Assembly: GCA_945952575.1 (NCBI GenBank)
Contig: CAMFIY010000171.1
Span: 1 to 6,112, forward strand
Origin: an uncultured Leucobacter sp.
GTDB lineage: Bacteria; Actinomycetota; Actinomycetes; Actinomycetales; Microbacteriaceae
Reading direction: 5' to 3'
DNA: 6,112 nucleotides
A program made the translations under genes and the position numbers. Below, piece after piece: positions 1-5,597 of the stretch. The notes under the pieces were generated by a model. It worked only from the letters and a program-made list of their open reading frames with translations. It made no database searches and was not told the DNA's origin. The number at the start of each line of letters is the position of its first letter. The first letter of the stretch is position 1.

Positions 1-409
1 GCGCCTGATCGCGGAAGTAGCTGTCGCGTGCCGGCTGGTCCGTCGCGATCGAGGCGACGTCCACCGTGAGCGAGGCCTTCGTGAGCGAGAGATCCTTCGT
101 CGTGATGGCACCGCTGACCTGCGGCGTCCGCCCGGTCACCGTGACGTCCGTGCCGTTCAGCACCTCGTTGAGGCGATAGCCCGCTTCGGAGCCGTCGGCG
201 ACCTTCCAGGTCCCGCTGAGGGCCGCCGGGTCGAGGGGATCGCCCGACTTCGGGTCGAGCGCGCTGTCCTCCGCCATGAGGCTGGGCACCTTCGCCGGGG
301 TGCCGACGAAGAAGCTGCGATAGATCATGGGCGCTGCGTATGCGACCCCGGCCCCGGTGATGAGCACGCAGCTCGCGACGATGATCGCGATCTTGGTGCG
401 GTGACGCAT
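1..409 (-). CDS. YceI-like exported or membrane-anchored protein, C-terminus beyond the window
   Basis: Reading the minus strand from the ATG at 409-407 gives 136 residues before the left edge, so the C-terminal part is missing. A well-placed AGGAG (minus strand, 415-419) lies 5 bases before the ATG and supports this start. The protein opens with a basic MRHRTK stretch and a hydrophobic segment at about residues 7-26, followed by AYAAP; this could be a cleavable Sec signal or an N-terminal anchor. A polar linker follows, and from about residue 65 (SGTWKV) a pattern resembling the YceI beta-barrel family: alternating strands, then VDVASIATDQPARD with the Arg-Asp pair at 128-129 where YceI proteins typically have a 'T..RD..L' motif. 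YceI proteins are lipocalin-like barrels that bind isoprenoid-type lipids. The ligand here is unknown. It lies 122 bases downstream of the TetR gene on the same strand and could be cotranscribed or independent. The family call is from memory of the fold's motif and is moderately sure. Confidence 0.7.
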   Translation of the reverse strand, partial: MRHRTKIAIIVASCVLITGAGVAYAAPMIYRSFFVGTPAKVPSLMAEDSALDPKSGDPLDPAALSGTWKVADGSEAGYRLNEVLNGTDVTVTGRTPQVSGAITTKDLSLTKASLTVDVASIATDQPARDSYFRDQA

Positions 410-531
410 GCGGGCTCCTGGGTGCGAGACGGGACGGACAACGACTCAAGCTTGCCGCCTGCGCATAGGAGGGGACTGTGAAACCCTGGGGAGAGGCCTG
501 ACCGTTCCGGCCCGGTCGCCCGTCGTGACCC

Positions 532-1101
532 TCAGCCGTCCTGCGGGATCAGGCTCTCCAGCAGGACGGTGAGGGCGCGGTTGACGCGTTCGTCGTTCCA
601 GGTGACCGGATCCTCCACGTTCTTGACATGGAAGCCTCGCGCGAAGAGGTAGAGGATGTCGGCGATCTGCTCGGCCCCGCTCAGGGACGCCTCGTTCGCG
701 CTCCGTCGGAAGTCGTCGAAGGTGCGATCGGTCAGGTCGGTGACCACCTTCATCTCCGGCCCGGAGCTGGCGACCACCTCGATCCAGAGGCTGCGCAGCG
801 CCGTGTCGTGCTCGTCAGTGGTGCACATCCACCGGGCGAGCTGCACCAGGCGCTCGACGCCGGTGAGACCCTCGGTGGCGTGCGAGCGTCCGGTGATCCA
901 CGCCCCGCGGGCGTAGTCGAGGGCGTTGAACATGAGCTGCGCCCGGCTGGGCACGTAGTTCGTGACGAACGCGGTGGAGCGGCCGAGCGCGTCGGCGACG
1001 GCCCGGATGGTCACTGCGTTGGCGCCGTGCAGCTCGGCGATCTCGAGGGTGGCCTTCGCGATCTCCTGGCGGCGCTCCTGCTCATCGACCATCTGGGGCA
1101 T
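532..1101 (-). CDS. TetR-family transcriptional regulator (BetI-like type), divergent to the transporter operon
   Basis: The product has 189 residues, the usual length for TetR repressors. Helices at about residues 8-25 precede a helix-turn-helix at about 30-52, with VTIRAVADALGRS as the first part and TAFVTNYVPSR as the recognition helix and following turn. The rest (about 80-189) is an alpha-helical ligand-binding and dimerisation domain. Its LWIEVVA segment (105-111) and the LYLFARGFHV segment (150-159) resemble BetI-type C-terminal domains. The start at 1101 is chosen because GGAAGG (minus strand, 1111-1116) and the overlapping AAGGTGAG lie upstream at workable spacing; the alternative Met at residue 4 has no good ribosome site. 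The gene diverges from the ABC importer/amidohydrolase operon across 140 bases containing palindromic DNA. It most likely represses that operon and possibly itself, with an imported substrate or its product as inducer. The target and inducer are inferred; the family assignment is firm. Confidence 0.93.
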   Translation of the reverse strand: MPQMVDEQERRQEIAKATLEIAELHGANAVTIRAVADALGRSTAFVTNYVPSRAQLMFNALDYARGAWITGRSHATEGLTGVERLVQLARWMCTTDEHDTALRSLWIEVVASSGPEMKVVTDLTDRTFDDFRRSANEASLSGAEQIADILYLFARGFHVKNVEDPVTWNDERVNRALTVLLESLIPQDG

Positions 1102-1129
1102 AGCCGCTCACCTTCCGTTCTCATCGATT

Positions 1130-1158
1130 GAGATAACTGTTTGGAATCTTATTGACAA
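1130..1158 (-). promoter_or_regulatory. Possible promoter of the TetR gene (TTGTCA / TATCTC)
   Basis: On the minus strand, TTGTCA (1158-1153) is followed after 17 bases by TATCTC (1135-1130). The -35 is a close match to consensus. The -10 is weaker because its last base is C rather than T. Transcription would begin around 1123, giving a short leader before the ATG at 1101. The -35 is the complement of the operon's -35, since TTGACAA reads almost the same on both strands. This is a pattern match only. Confidence 0.45.
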
Positions 1159-1182
1159 GGATCGCCACTTCCCGTGTAGATT
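1152..1182 (+). promoter_or_regulatory. Probable promoter of the importer/amidohydrolase operon (TTGACA / TAGATT)
   Basis: A perfect TTGACA -35 (1152-1157) is followed after 19 bases by TAGATT (1177-1182), which fits the actinobacterial -10 pattern TANNNT. The predicted start site is near 1189, leaving a leader of roughly 50 bases before the ATG at 1242. The stretch is clearly AT-richer than the flanking genes. The 19-base spacing is longer than ideal; TGTAGA at 17-base spacing is an alternative but matches the -10 pattern poorly. The predicted start falls inside the palindrome at 1186-1211, as expected for a repressed promoter. Confidence 0.55.
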
Positions 1183-1185
1183 GAG

Positions 1186-1211
1186 AAAACAGCGTTATAT
1201 GACGTTGTTTT
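1186..1211. promoter_or_regulatory. 26-bp imperfect inverted repeat, candidate TetR operator
   Basis: AAAACAGCGT (1186-1195) and ACGTTGTTTT (1202-1211) are inverted copies with one mismatch (1192/1205), separated by TATATG. Counting the centre, 11 of 13 base pairs across the dyad are symmetric. The site lies just downstream of the predicted -10 and across the predicted start of the operon, between it and the divergent TetR gene. Length, symmetry and position all suit a TetR dimer site, but binding by this particular regulator is inferred. In plus-strand RNA the DNA mismatch becomes a G-U pair, and a T run follows (1208-1212), so a weak leader hairpin is an alternative. A start near 1189 would remove part of the left arm, which argues for a DNA operator. 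Confidence 0.6.
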
Positions 1212-1241
1212 TATACGTGTGTATGTAGGAAGGCGAAGACG

Positions 1242-2306
1242 ATGAGGTCAGGACCATCGAGATTGTTGAAGACGAGCGCGCTGCTCGCGGGCGCGCTGCT
1301 GCTGCTGAGCGCGTGCAGCAGCGGAGACGGGGGATCGGGCGGTGACGGGGCTGCGAAGAGCATGACCTTCGTGACGTTCGGCAGCGCGTTCCAGGAGGCC
1401 CAGGAGAAGGCCTTCGTGGATCCCTTCGCAGAGAAGACCGGCGCCGAGGTCACCGTCGACTCGCCGACGGATCTCTCCAAGTTGAAGGTCATGGCCGAGA
1501 CCGGCGACCCCGAATGGGACGTCTACCTCGCGGGCTCAGCCGAGTCGTTCGCCTACTGCGGCACGCTGTTCGAGAAGATCGACTTCACCAACATCGACAA
1601 GGCGGACTTCGCCGAGGGCACGGTCAGCGACTGCGGAGTGCCGGTGGACACCTACTCCTACCTCGTCGCCTACAACACCGAGACCTACGGCGACAACCCG
1701 CCCACCAGTCTCGCGGACTTCTTCGACCTGCAGAAGTTCCCCGGCACGCGCGCGATGTCGGGCGACCCGGCCGAGGGCAACCTCGAGATGGCGCTGCTCG
1801 CCGACGGCGTCGATCGCGCCGACCTCTACCCGATCGACTACGACCGGGCGTTCAAGAAGCTCGACACCATCAAGAAGGACACCGTCTTCTGGGCATCGGG
1901 CGCCGAGCAGGTCGAGATGATGCAGTCGAACCGGGTCGACATGGCGCTCGTCTGGTCGGGCCGCGCCTTCGAAGCGGTCTCGGGCGGCGCCACGTTCGCG
2001 CCCATGTGGGATCACAACGCCTACCACTGGGCCTCGCTGGCTATCGTGAAGGGCAGCAAGAATCAGGAGATCGCGCAGCAGTTCATCGACTACGCCGTCT
2101 CGCCCGAGCCGCAGGCCGCGTTCGCCGAGAACATCGCCTACGGTGCGGCCAACCTCCGCGCGACGCCGAAACTGAACCCCGACGCGGCGGACTGGGATTC
2201 GGGTGCAGAGGATCACCGCAGCATCTCCTGGTCCATCGACCCGAAATGGTGGGGCGACAACGCCGAAGAGGTGCTCTCGCGCTGGACGGCCTGGACCGCC
2301 GGCTGA
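1242..2306 (+). CDS. PotD-like extracellular solute-binding lipoprotein of an ABC importer
   Basis: The 354-residue product captures the substrate outside the cell and delivers it to the two permeases encoded downstream. Its N-terminus is a lipoprotein signal: basic residues (Arg7, Lys10), a hydrophobic core at about 12-22, and the lipobox LSAC with the lipidated Cys at 25, then a Ser/Gly-rich linker to about residue 39. The mature part has the periplasmic-binding-protein pattern of the polyamine/opine class: MTFVTFGSAFQEA at 41-53, WDVYLAGSAE at 92-101, a hinge-like YSYLVAYNTE at 138-147, and FWASGAEQVEMMQSNRVDMA at 216-235. The start is fixed by AGGAAGG (1227-1233), 8 bases before the ATG. 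It is first in the operon and directly follows the predicted promoter and operator. Cys106 and Cys131 are the only cysteines after the lipidated one and could form a disulphide. The exact ligand (polyamine, amide, opine or other) cannot be told from sequence alone. Confidence 0.9.
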   Translation: MRSGPSRLLKTSALLAGALLLLSACSSGDGGSGGDGAAKSMTFVTFGSAFQEAQEKAFVDPFAEKTGAEVTVDSPTDLSKLKVMAETGDPEWDVYLAGSAESFAYCGTLFEKIDFTNIDKADFAEGTVSDCGVPVDTYSYLVAYNTETYGDNPPTSLADFFDLQKFPGTRAMSGDPAEGNLEMALLADGVDRADLYPIDYDRAFKKLDTIKKDTVFWASGAEQVEMMQSNRVDMALVWSGRAFEAVSGGATFAPMWDHNAYHWASLAIVKGSKNQEIAQQFIDYAVSPEPQAAFAENIAYGAANLRATPKLNPDAADWDSGAEDHRSISWSIDPKWWGDNAEEVLSRWTAWTAG

Positions 2307-2310
2307 TCCG

Positions 2311-3918
2311 ATGCCGCTCAGCGAAACGACGCTCACGGGGAGCGATCTGCTGCTCACCGGGGGCCGGATCTTCGCCGATGCCGACGGGCAGCGCCACGAC
2401 GAGGCGATGCTCGTCATGAACGGCAGGGTGGAGGCGCTCGGCAGTGCGAGTCACATCGCCGAGCGCCTCCGCGCCCTGGGGGGCGGTGCGGTTCCCGAGC
2501 TGGATCTCTGCGGCCGCACCGTGCTCCCCGGCTTCATCGACGCCCATACGCATGTCGAGTTCTCGACGCTCGGGCGCAACGAATGGCTCGACGTCCGCGG
2601 TCTGACTCCGGAGCAGGTGTGCGAGCGGATCGCGGCGCGTCTGGAGGAGCCGACCCCGGCCGACGCGTGGATCGTGGCGCAGGGCACCTTCCTGCAGCCG
2701 CTGCCCGGCCGGGCCGAGCTGGATCGCCTCTCGCCCGACACTCCGGTGATCGTCCGCGAGAGCATGCATCGCCTGCAGAGCAACTCTGCGGCGCTCCGCC
2801 GTGCGGGACTGCTCGAACGCGCACCGGCGCTCCCCGCGGGCATCGTGGTGCACGTGGATGACGACCGCCGTCCGACCGGCCTGATCGAAGAGGGATTCCA
2901 TCTCTTCCCGACCCCTGCGCCTCCGCCGGAGCGGCTCCGCGAGCTGCTCGAGCGGGAGCTCCGGGAATCCTTCGCCAGACACGGTGTGACGACCGTGTTC
3001 GAGATCCCGGCCAGTCGGGCCGGTGTGGAGGCCTACGCCGATCTCGCCCGCCGCGGCGAGCTGCCGACCCGGATCACCCTGACCCCGGTGGTCTCGCCCG
3101 GGCTCAGCCCGCTGCTCGAACGTATGCAAGACTGGCGCGCCGCGGACTTCGGCGGCGCGGAGGCGTCGGATCTGATCGATGCCGGCGGCCTGAAGATCTT
3201 CGTCGACGGCGACAACGAGCAGTCCTTCGACACCGACACCTTCGAACGGAGCCCTCGTGAATGGGGCGCCGTCACCCGGACGCTCGGTCAGTTGCGCGAG
3301 GAACTCATCTGGGCGACCGAGCACGACGTGCAGGTCTGGGTGCACGCGATCGGCGATCTTGCGCAGGAGATGGCCCTCGAAGCAGTCGCCCAGGCAGCCG
3401 ATCGGGTCGGCCGGCCACGTCTGCCGATGCGCATCGAGCACATCGCCAATCTGAAGCTGAGCCCGGGGATCCTCGCCCGGCTGGGAGAGCTCGGCGTCGT
3501 GCCGGTGCCGACCGCGAACTTCATGCACACCGACGACGGATCCGGGCTCTACGCCTACCGCACGCTCGCCGAAGCCGGTCTGCGCCCGCCGGGCAACTCC
3601 GATACCGGCGGAGCGATCGCCCAGGCGCCCAGCCCCTGGTTCGGCATCGCCCACATGGTGGATCGGCGCAACGGCCGGGGCGAGCCGGTCGCACCGGAGG
3701 AGGGCGTCCCTGCAGAGGAGGGGCTCCGAGGCTACACTCGGTACGCCGCCGAGGTCGCCGGTCTCGACCGGCTGCTGGGCCGGCTCCATCCCGGATTCGC
3801 CGCGGACTTCGCCGTCTACGACGGCGATCCGCGCACCTTGCCTCCTCCGCTCATGGCTGAGGTCGAGGCCCGGATGACCTTCATCGGAGGGAGGATGACA
3901 TGGCGACGAGGCCAGTGA
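2311..3918 (+). CDS. Amidohydrolase family 3-type metal-dependent hydrolase (YtcJ/formamide-deformylase-like)
   Basis: The 535-residue product is a cytoplasmic amidohydrolase-superfamily enzyme predicted to hydrolyse an amide-like bond. A beta-rich N-terminal piece (DLLLTGGRIF at 12-21) leads into the TIM barrel with the metal-binding LPGFIDAHTH (72-81; His79 and His81). The other expected ligands follow: Lys295 in GGLKIFVDGD (candidate carboxylated lysine), His345 in WVHAIGD, His377 in RIEHIAN, and Asp431 in GNSDTGG. MHRLQSNSAAL (152-162) matches the family 3 'N-S-x-A-L' pattern. The C-terminus returns to the small domain with HPGFAADFAVYDGDP (493-507). No signal peptide is visible. The ATG at 2311, 4 bases after the preceding stop, is preferred to an upstream in-frame ATG at 2203, which would extend deep into the previous gene; no strong ribosome site precedes it, so translational coupling is likely. 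Family members include N-substituted formamide deformylases. The substrate here is unknown but is plausibly what the surrounding importer brings in. Confidence 0.9.
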   Translation: MPLSETTLTGSDLLLTGGRIFADADGQRHDEAMLVMNGRVEALGSASHIAERLRALGGGAVPELDLCGRTVLPGFIDAHTHVEFSTLGRNEWLDVRGLTPEQVCERIAARLEEPTPADAWIVAQGTFLQPLPGRAELDRLSPDTPVIVRESMHRLQSNSAALRRAGLLERAPALPAGIVVHVDDDRRPTGLIEEGFHLFPTPAPPPERLRELLERELRESFARHGVTTVFEIPASRAGVEAYADLARRGELPTRITLTPVVSPGLSPLLERMQDWRAADFGGAEASDLIDAGGLKIFVDGDNEQSFDTDTFERSPREWGAVTRTLGQLREELIWATEHDVQVWVHAIGDLAQEMALEAVAQAADRVGRPRLPMRIEHIANLKLSPGILARLGELGVVPVPTANFMHTDDGSGLYAYRTLAEAGLRPPGNSDTGGAIAQAPSPWFGIAHMVDRRNGRGEPVAPEEGVPAEEGLRGYTRYAAEVAGLDRLLGRLHPGFAADFAVYDGDPRTLPPPLMAEVEARMTFIGGRMTWRRGQ

Positions 3919-4802
3919 GACCCGGCACCACCACGACGGTGACGACGATCCTGAACGCGCCGGTCCGACGGAATCGGTGGAGCGGCGGATGGCTGCTCAT
4001 CGCGCCGGCGGTCGCGCTCGTCGGGCTGTTCTTCGTCTACCCGCTGGCCTCGCTGATCGCCCGGAGCTTCCTGGAACCGACTCCCGGTCTCGGGCAGTAC
4101 GTCGAGGTGATCTCGGATCCGACCACGATGAAGATCCTCGGACGCACCTTCCTGGTCGCCCTGCAGGTCACCGTCGTGACGCTGGTCCTCGGCTACCCCT
4201 ACGCCTACCTCATGACCCTCGTGAAGCCCCGAACCCGGACGTTCCTGATGTTCCTCGTGCTGCTGCCCTTCTGGTCGAGCCTCATGGCGCGCACCTTCGC
4301 CTGGATCGCGCTGTTCCATCCGGAAGGCGTGGTGGTGAGTGCGCTCCGCGTCGTCGGGCTCGGCGATGTGAAGCTGCTCGGGTCGCAGCTCGGCGTGACG
4401 ATCGCGATGGTGCAGGTGCTGCTCCCGTTCATGGTGCTGCCCCTGTACAGCACGATGAGCGGCATCGACCGTCGACTCCTCGACGCGGCGCGCTCGATGG
4501 GCGCGTCCCGGGCGCGCACCTTCGTGCGCGTCTACCTCCCGCTCTCGCTGCCCGGCGTCTTCGCCGGATCGGTGCTGCTGTTCATCATGAGCCTCGGCTT
4601 CTGGGTCACGCCGCGCCTGATCGGCTCGCCGCAGGAATCGCTGATCGGCCAGCTCATCGAGACCCGGGTCGGCAAGCTGCTCGACTTCCCGGGGGCCGGG
4701 GCGATCTCGACCGTGCTGCTCGTCGTCACGCTCCTCCTGCTCCTGCTCTCGTCCGGCGCGGTCCGGAAGAGCGCCGGCGCGCTGACGGGAGGATCGCGAT
4801 GA
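3900..4802 (+). CDS. ABC importer permease, PotB-like
   Basis: This 300-residue membrane protein is one half of the transmembrane channel of the importer. After a Thr-rich, basic cytoplasmic N-terminus (about 1-28), about six hydrophobic segments can be seen, near residues 31-54, 83-107, 114-139, 163-186, 216-238 and 270-285. The cytoplasmic EAA loop that docks onto the ATPase is present as DAARSMGASRARTFVRVYLP (195-214), with the conserved Gly201 and the Leu-Pro at 213-214. Length and topology fit PotB/HisM-type permeases. The ATG overlaps the end of the amidohydrolase gene by 19 bases, and a strong purine-rich site (GGAGGGAGG at 3886-3894) precedes it. The overlap shows that the amidohydrolase and transporter genes belong to one transcript. 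Substrate specificity cannot be read from this subunit. Confidence 0.93.
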   Translation: MATRPVRPGTTTTVTTILNAPVRRNRWSGGWLLIAPAVALVGLFFVYPLASLIARSFLEPTPGLGQYVEVISDPTTMKILGRTFLVALQVTVVTLVLGYPYAYLMTLVKPRTRTFLMFLVLLPFWSSLMARTFAWIALFHPEGVVVSALRVVGLGDVKLLGSQLGVTIAMVQVLLPFMVLPLYSTMSGIDRRLLDAARSMGASRARTFVRVYLPLSLPGVFAGSVLLFIMSLGFWVTPRLIGSPQESLIGQLIETRVGKLLDFPGAGAISTVLLVVTLLLLLLSSGAVRKSAGALTGGSR

Positions 4803-5587
4803 GCGCCGCGGAGCCCCGTGCGGGCATCGGTCTGCGCGTCTGGGCGATCCTCGTCGGCATCGTCCTGTTCGCGCCGCTCGCGGTCGTCGTGCCTCTGTCG
4901 TTCGCCTCGACGCGCAGCTTCAAGTTCCCGACCGACGGCTTCTCGCTCCAGTGGTACGGCCACTTCTTCACCGACGAGGCCTGGCTGCGAGGGCTCTGGA
5001 ACTCGGTGTGGATCGGGCTCGTCGTGGCCGTCGTCTGCACGATCCTCGGCACGCTGGCGGCGATGGGCATCCGGCTGCTGCCGACCCGCATCGGCGGAAT
5101 CGTGCAGGGACTGCTGCTCGCACCGCTGATCATCCCGGGCATCGTCTCCGCCGTGGCCATCTACTCCGTCTTCCTGAAGTGGAAGCTCAGCGGCAATCCG
5201 CTCGGCTTCATCCTGGCGCATGCGGTGCTGGCCATCCCGTTCGTCGTGGTCACCGTCAACGCCAGTCTCGCGAGCTACGACTACACGCTCGACCGGGCGG
5301 CGGCCAGTCTCGGAGCGGGCCGGCTGCGCACCTTCCTCCGTGTGAAGCTGCCGGTCATCGCACCGGGCGTCGGCGCCGGCGCGCTGTTCGCCTTCGTCAC
5401 CTCGTTCGACGAGGTGGTGGCTGCGATGTTCCTCCAATCGCCGAAGATCCGCACGCTGCCCGTGGAGATGTTCGTCAGCGTCACGAACGAGGTCGACCCC
5501 ACCATCGCGGTGGTCTCCACGCTCATCCTCGCCGTCACCAGCGCCGTGGTACTGGTTCCGGCACTCACCCGATCCCGGCGAAAGTAG
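4799..5587 (+). CDS. ABC importer permease, PotC-like
   Basis: This 262-residue membrane protein is the second transmembrane subunit and should pair with the PotB-like permease. Hydrophobic segments lie at about residues 12-36, 66-90, 100-127, 134-155, 190-212 and 236-256. The EAA loop is DRAAASLGAGRLRTFLRVKL then Pro (165-185), with Gly172 and Leu184-Pro185. The SFDEVVAAMFL stretch (202-212) is close to the SFDD-type segment common in PotC proteins. The ATG forms an ATGA overlap with the stop of the preceding permease gene, and GGGAGG (4787-4792) sits 6 bases upstream, so this start is well supported. A much longer upstream extension of this frame exists but crosses most of the previous gene and is rejected. 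The arrangement of two adjacent permease genes followed by an ATPase is typical of the polyamine/opine/phosphonate transporter class. Confidence 0.93.
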   Translation: MSAAEPRAGIGLRVWAILVGIVLFAPLAVVVPLSFASTRSFKFPTDGFSLQWYGHFFTDEAWLRGLWNSVWIGLVVAVVCTILGTLAAMGIRLLPTRIGGIVQGLLLAPLIIPGIVSAVAIYSVFLKWKLSGNPLGFILAHAVLAIPFVVVTVNASLASYDYTLDRAAASLGAGRLRTFLRVKLPVIAPGVGAGALFAFVTSFDEVVAAMFLQSPKIRTLPVEMFVSVTNEVDPTIAVVSTLILAVTSAVVLVPALTRSRRK

Positions 5588-5597
5588 CAGGTACGCA

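Larger units (their letters stand above)
1126..1192. repeat. Pair of 14-bp imperfect direct repeats overlapping both predicted -10 elements
   Basis: GATTGAGATAACTG (1126-1139) and GATTGAGAAAACAG (1179-1192) match at 12 of 14 positions, including the first eight. Their offset is 53 bp, close to five turns of B-DNA, so both would face the same side of the helix. The first copy covers the predicted TetR-gene -10. The second overlaps the predicted operon -10 and runs into the left arm of the 26-bp palindrome. The first copy may be a weaker operator or half-site allowing autoregulation; this is inference. Confidence 0.4.

Noticed and set aside
500..517. Possible terminator hairpin after the TetR gene (GACCG / CGGTC arms)
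   Set aside because: The stem is only five base pairs and no T-tract follows on the minus strand, so chance pairing in GC-rich DNA is just as likely.
410..531. Separate promoter for the YceI-like gene
   Set aside because: No convincing -35/-10 pair was found on the minus strand in this 122-base gap, although an independent promoter of another class cannot be excluded.
1186..1216. Intrinsic terminator or attenuator in the operon leader
   Set aside because: The hairpin stem is mostly A-U and the predicted transcript start lies within its left arm, so a DNA operator explains the symmetry better; kept only as an alternative.
2203..2310. Upstream in-frame ATG that would lengthen the amidohydrolase by 36 residues
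   Set aside because: It would overlap the binding-protein gene by 104 bases, and the added residues do not resemble an amidohydrolase N-terminus, whereas DLLLTGGRIF follows shortly after the ATG at 2311.
2083..3789. A 568-codon open frame on the minus strand, antisense to the amidohydrolase gene
   Set aside because: It lies opposite a gene with clear family motifs, its translation is rich in Arg, Gly, Glu and Pro with no recognisable domain, and such long antisense frames are common in high-GC DNA.
3977..4798. Long extension of the second permease's frame back to an ATG at 3977
   Set aside because: The extension is Arg/Pro-rich and out of frame with the first permease; the ATG at 4799 has a good Shine-Dalgarno site and a normal first membrane segment.
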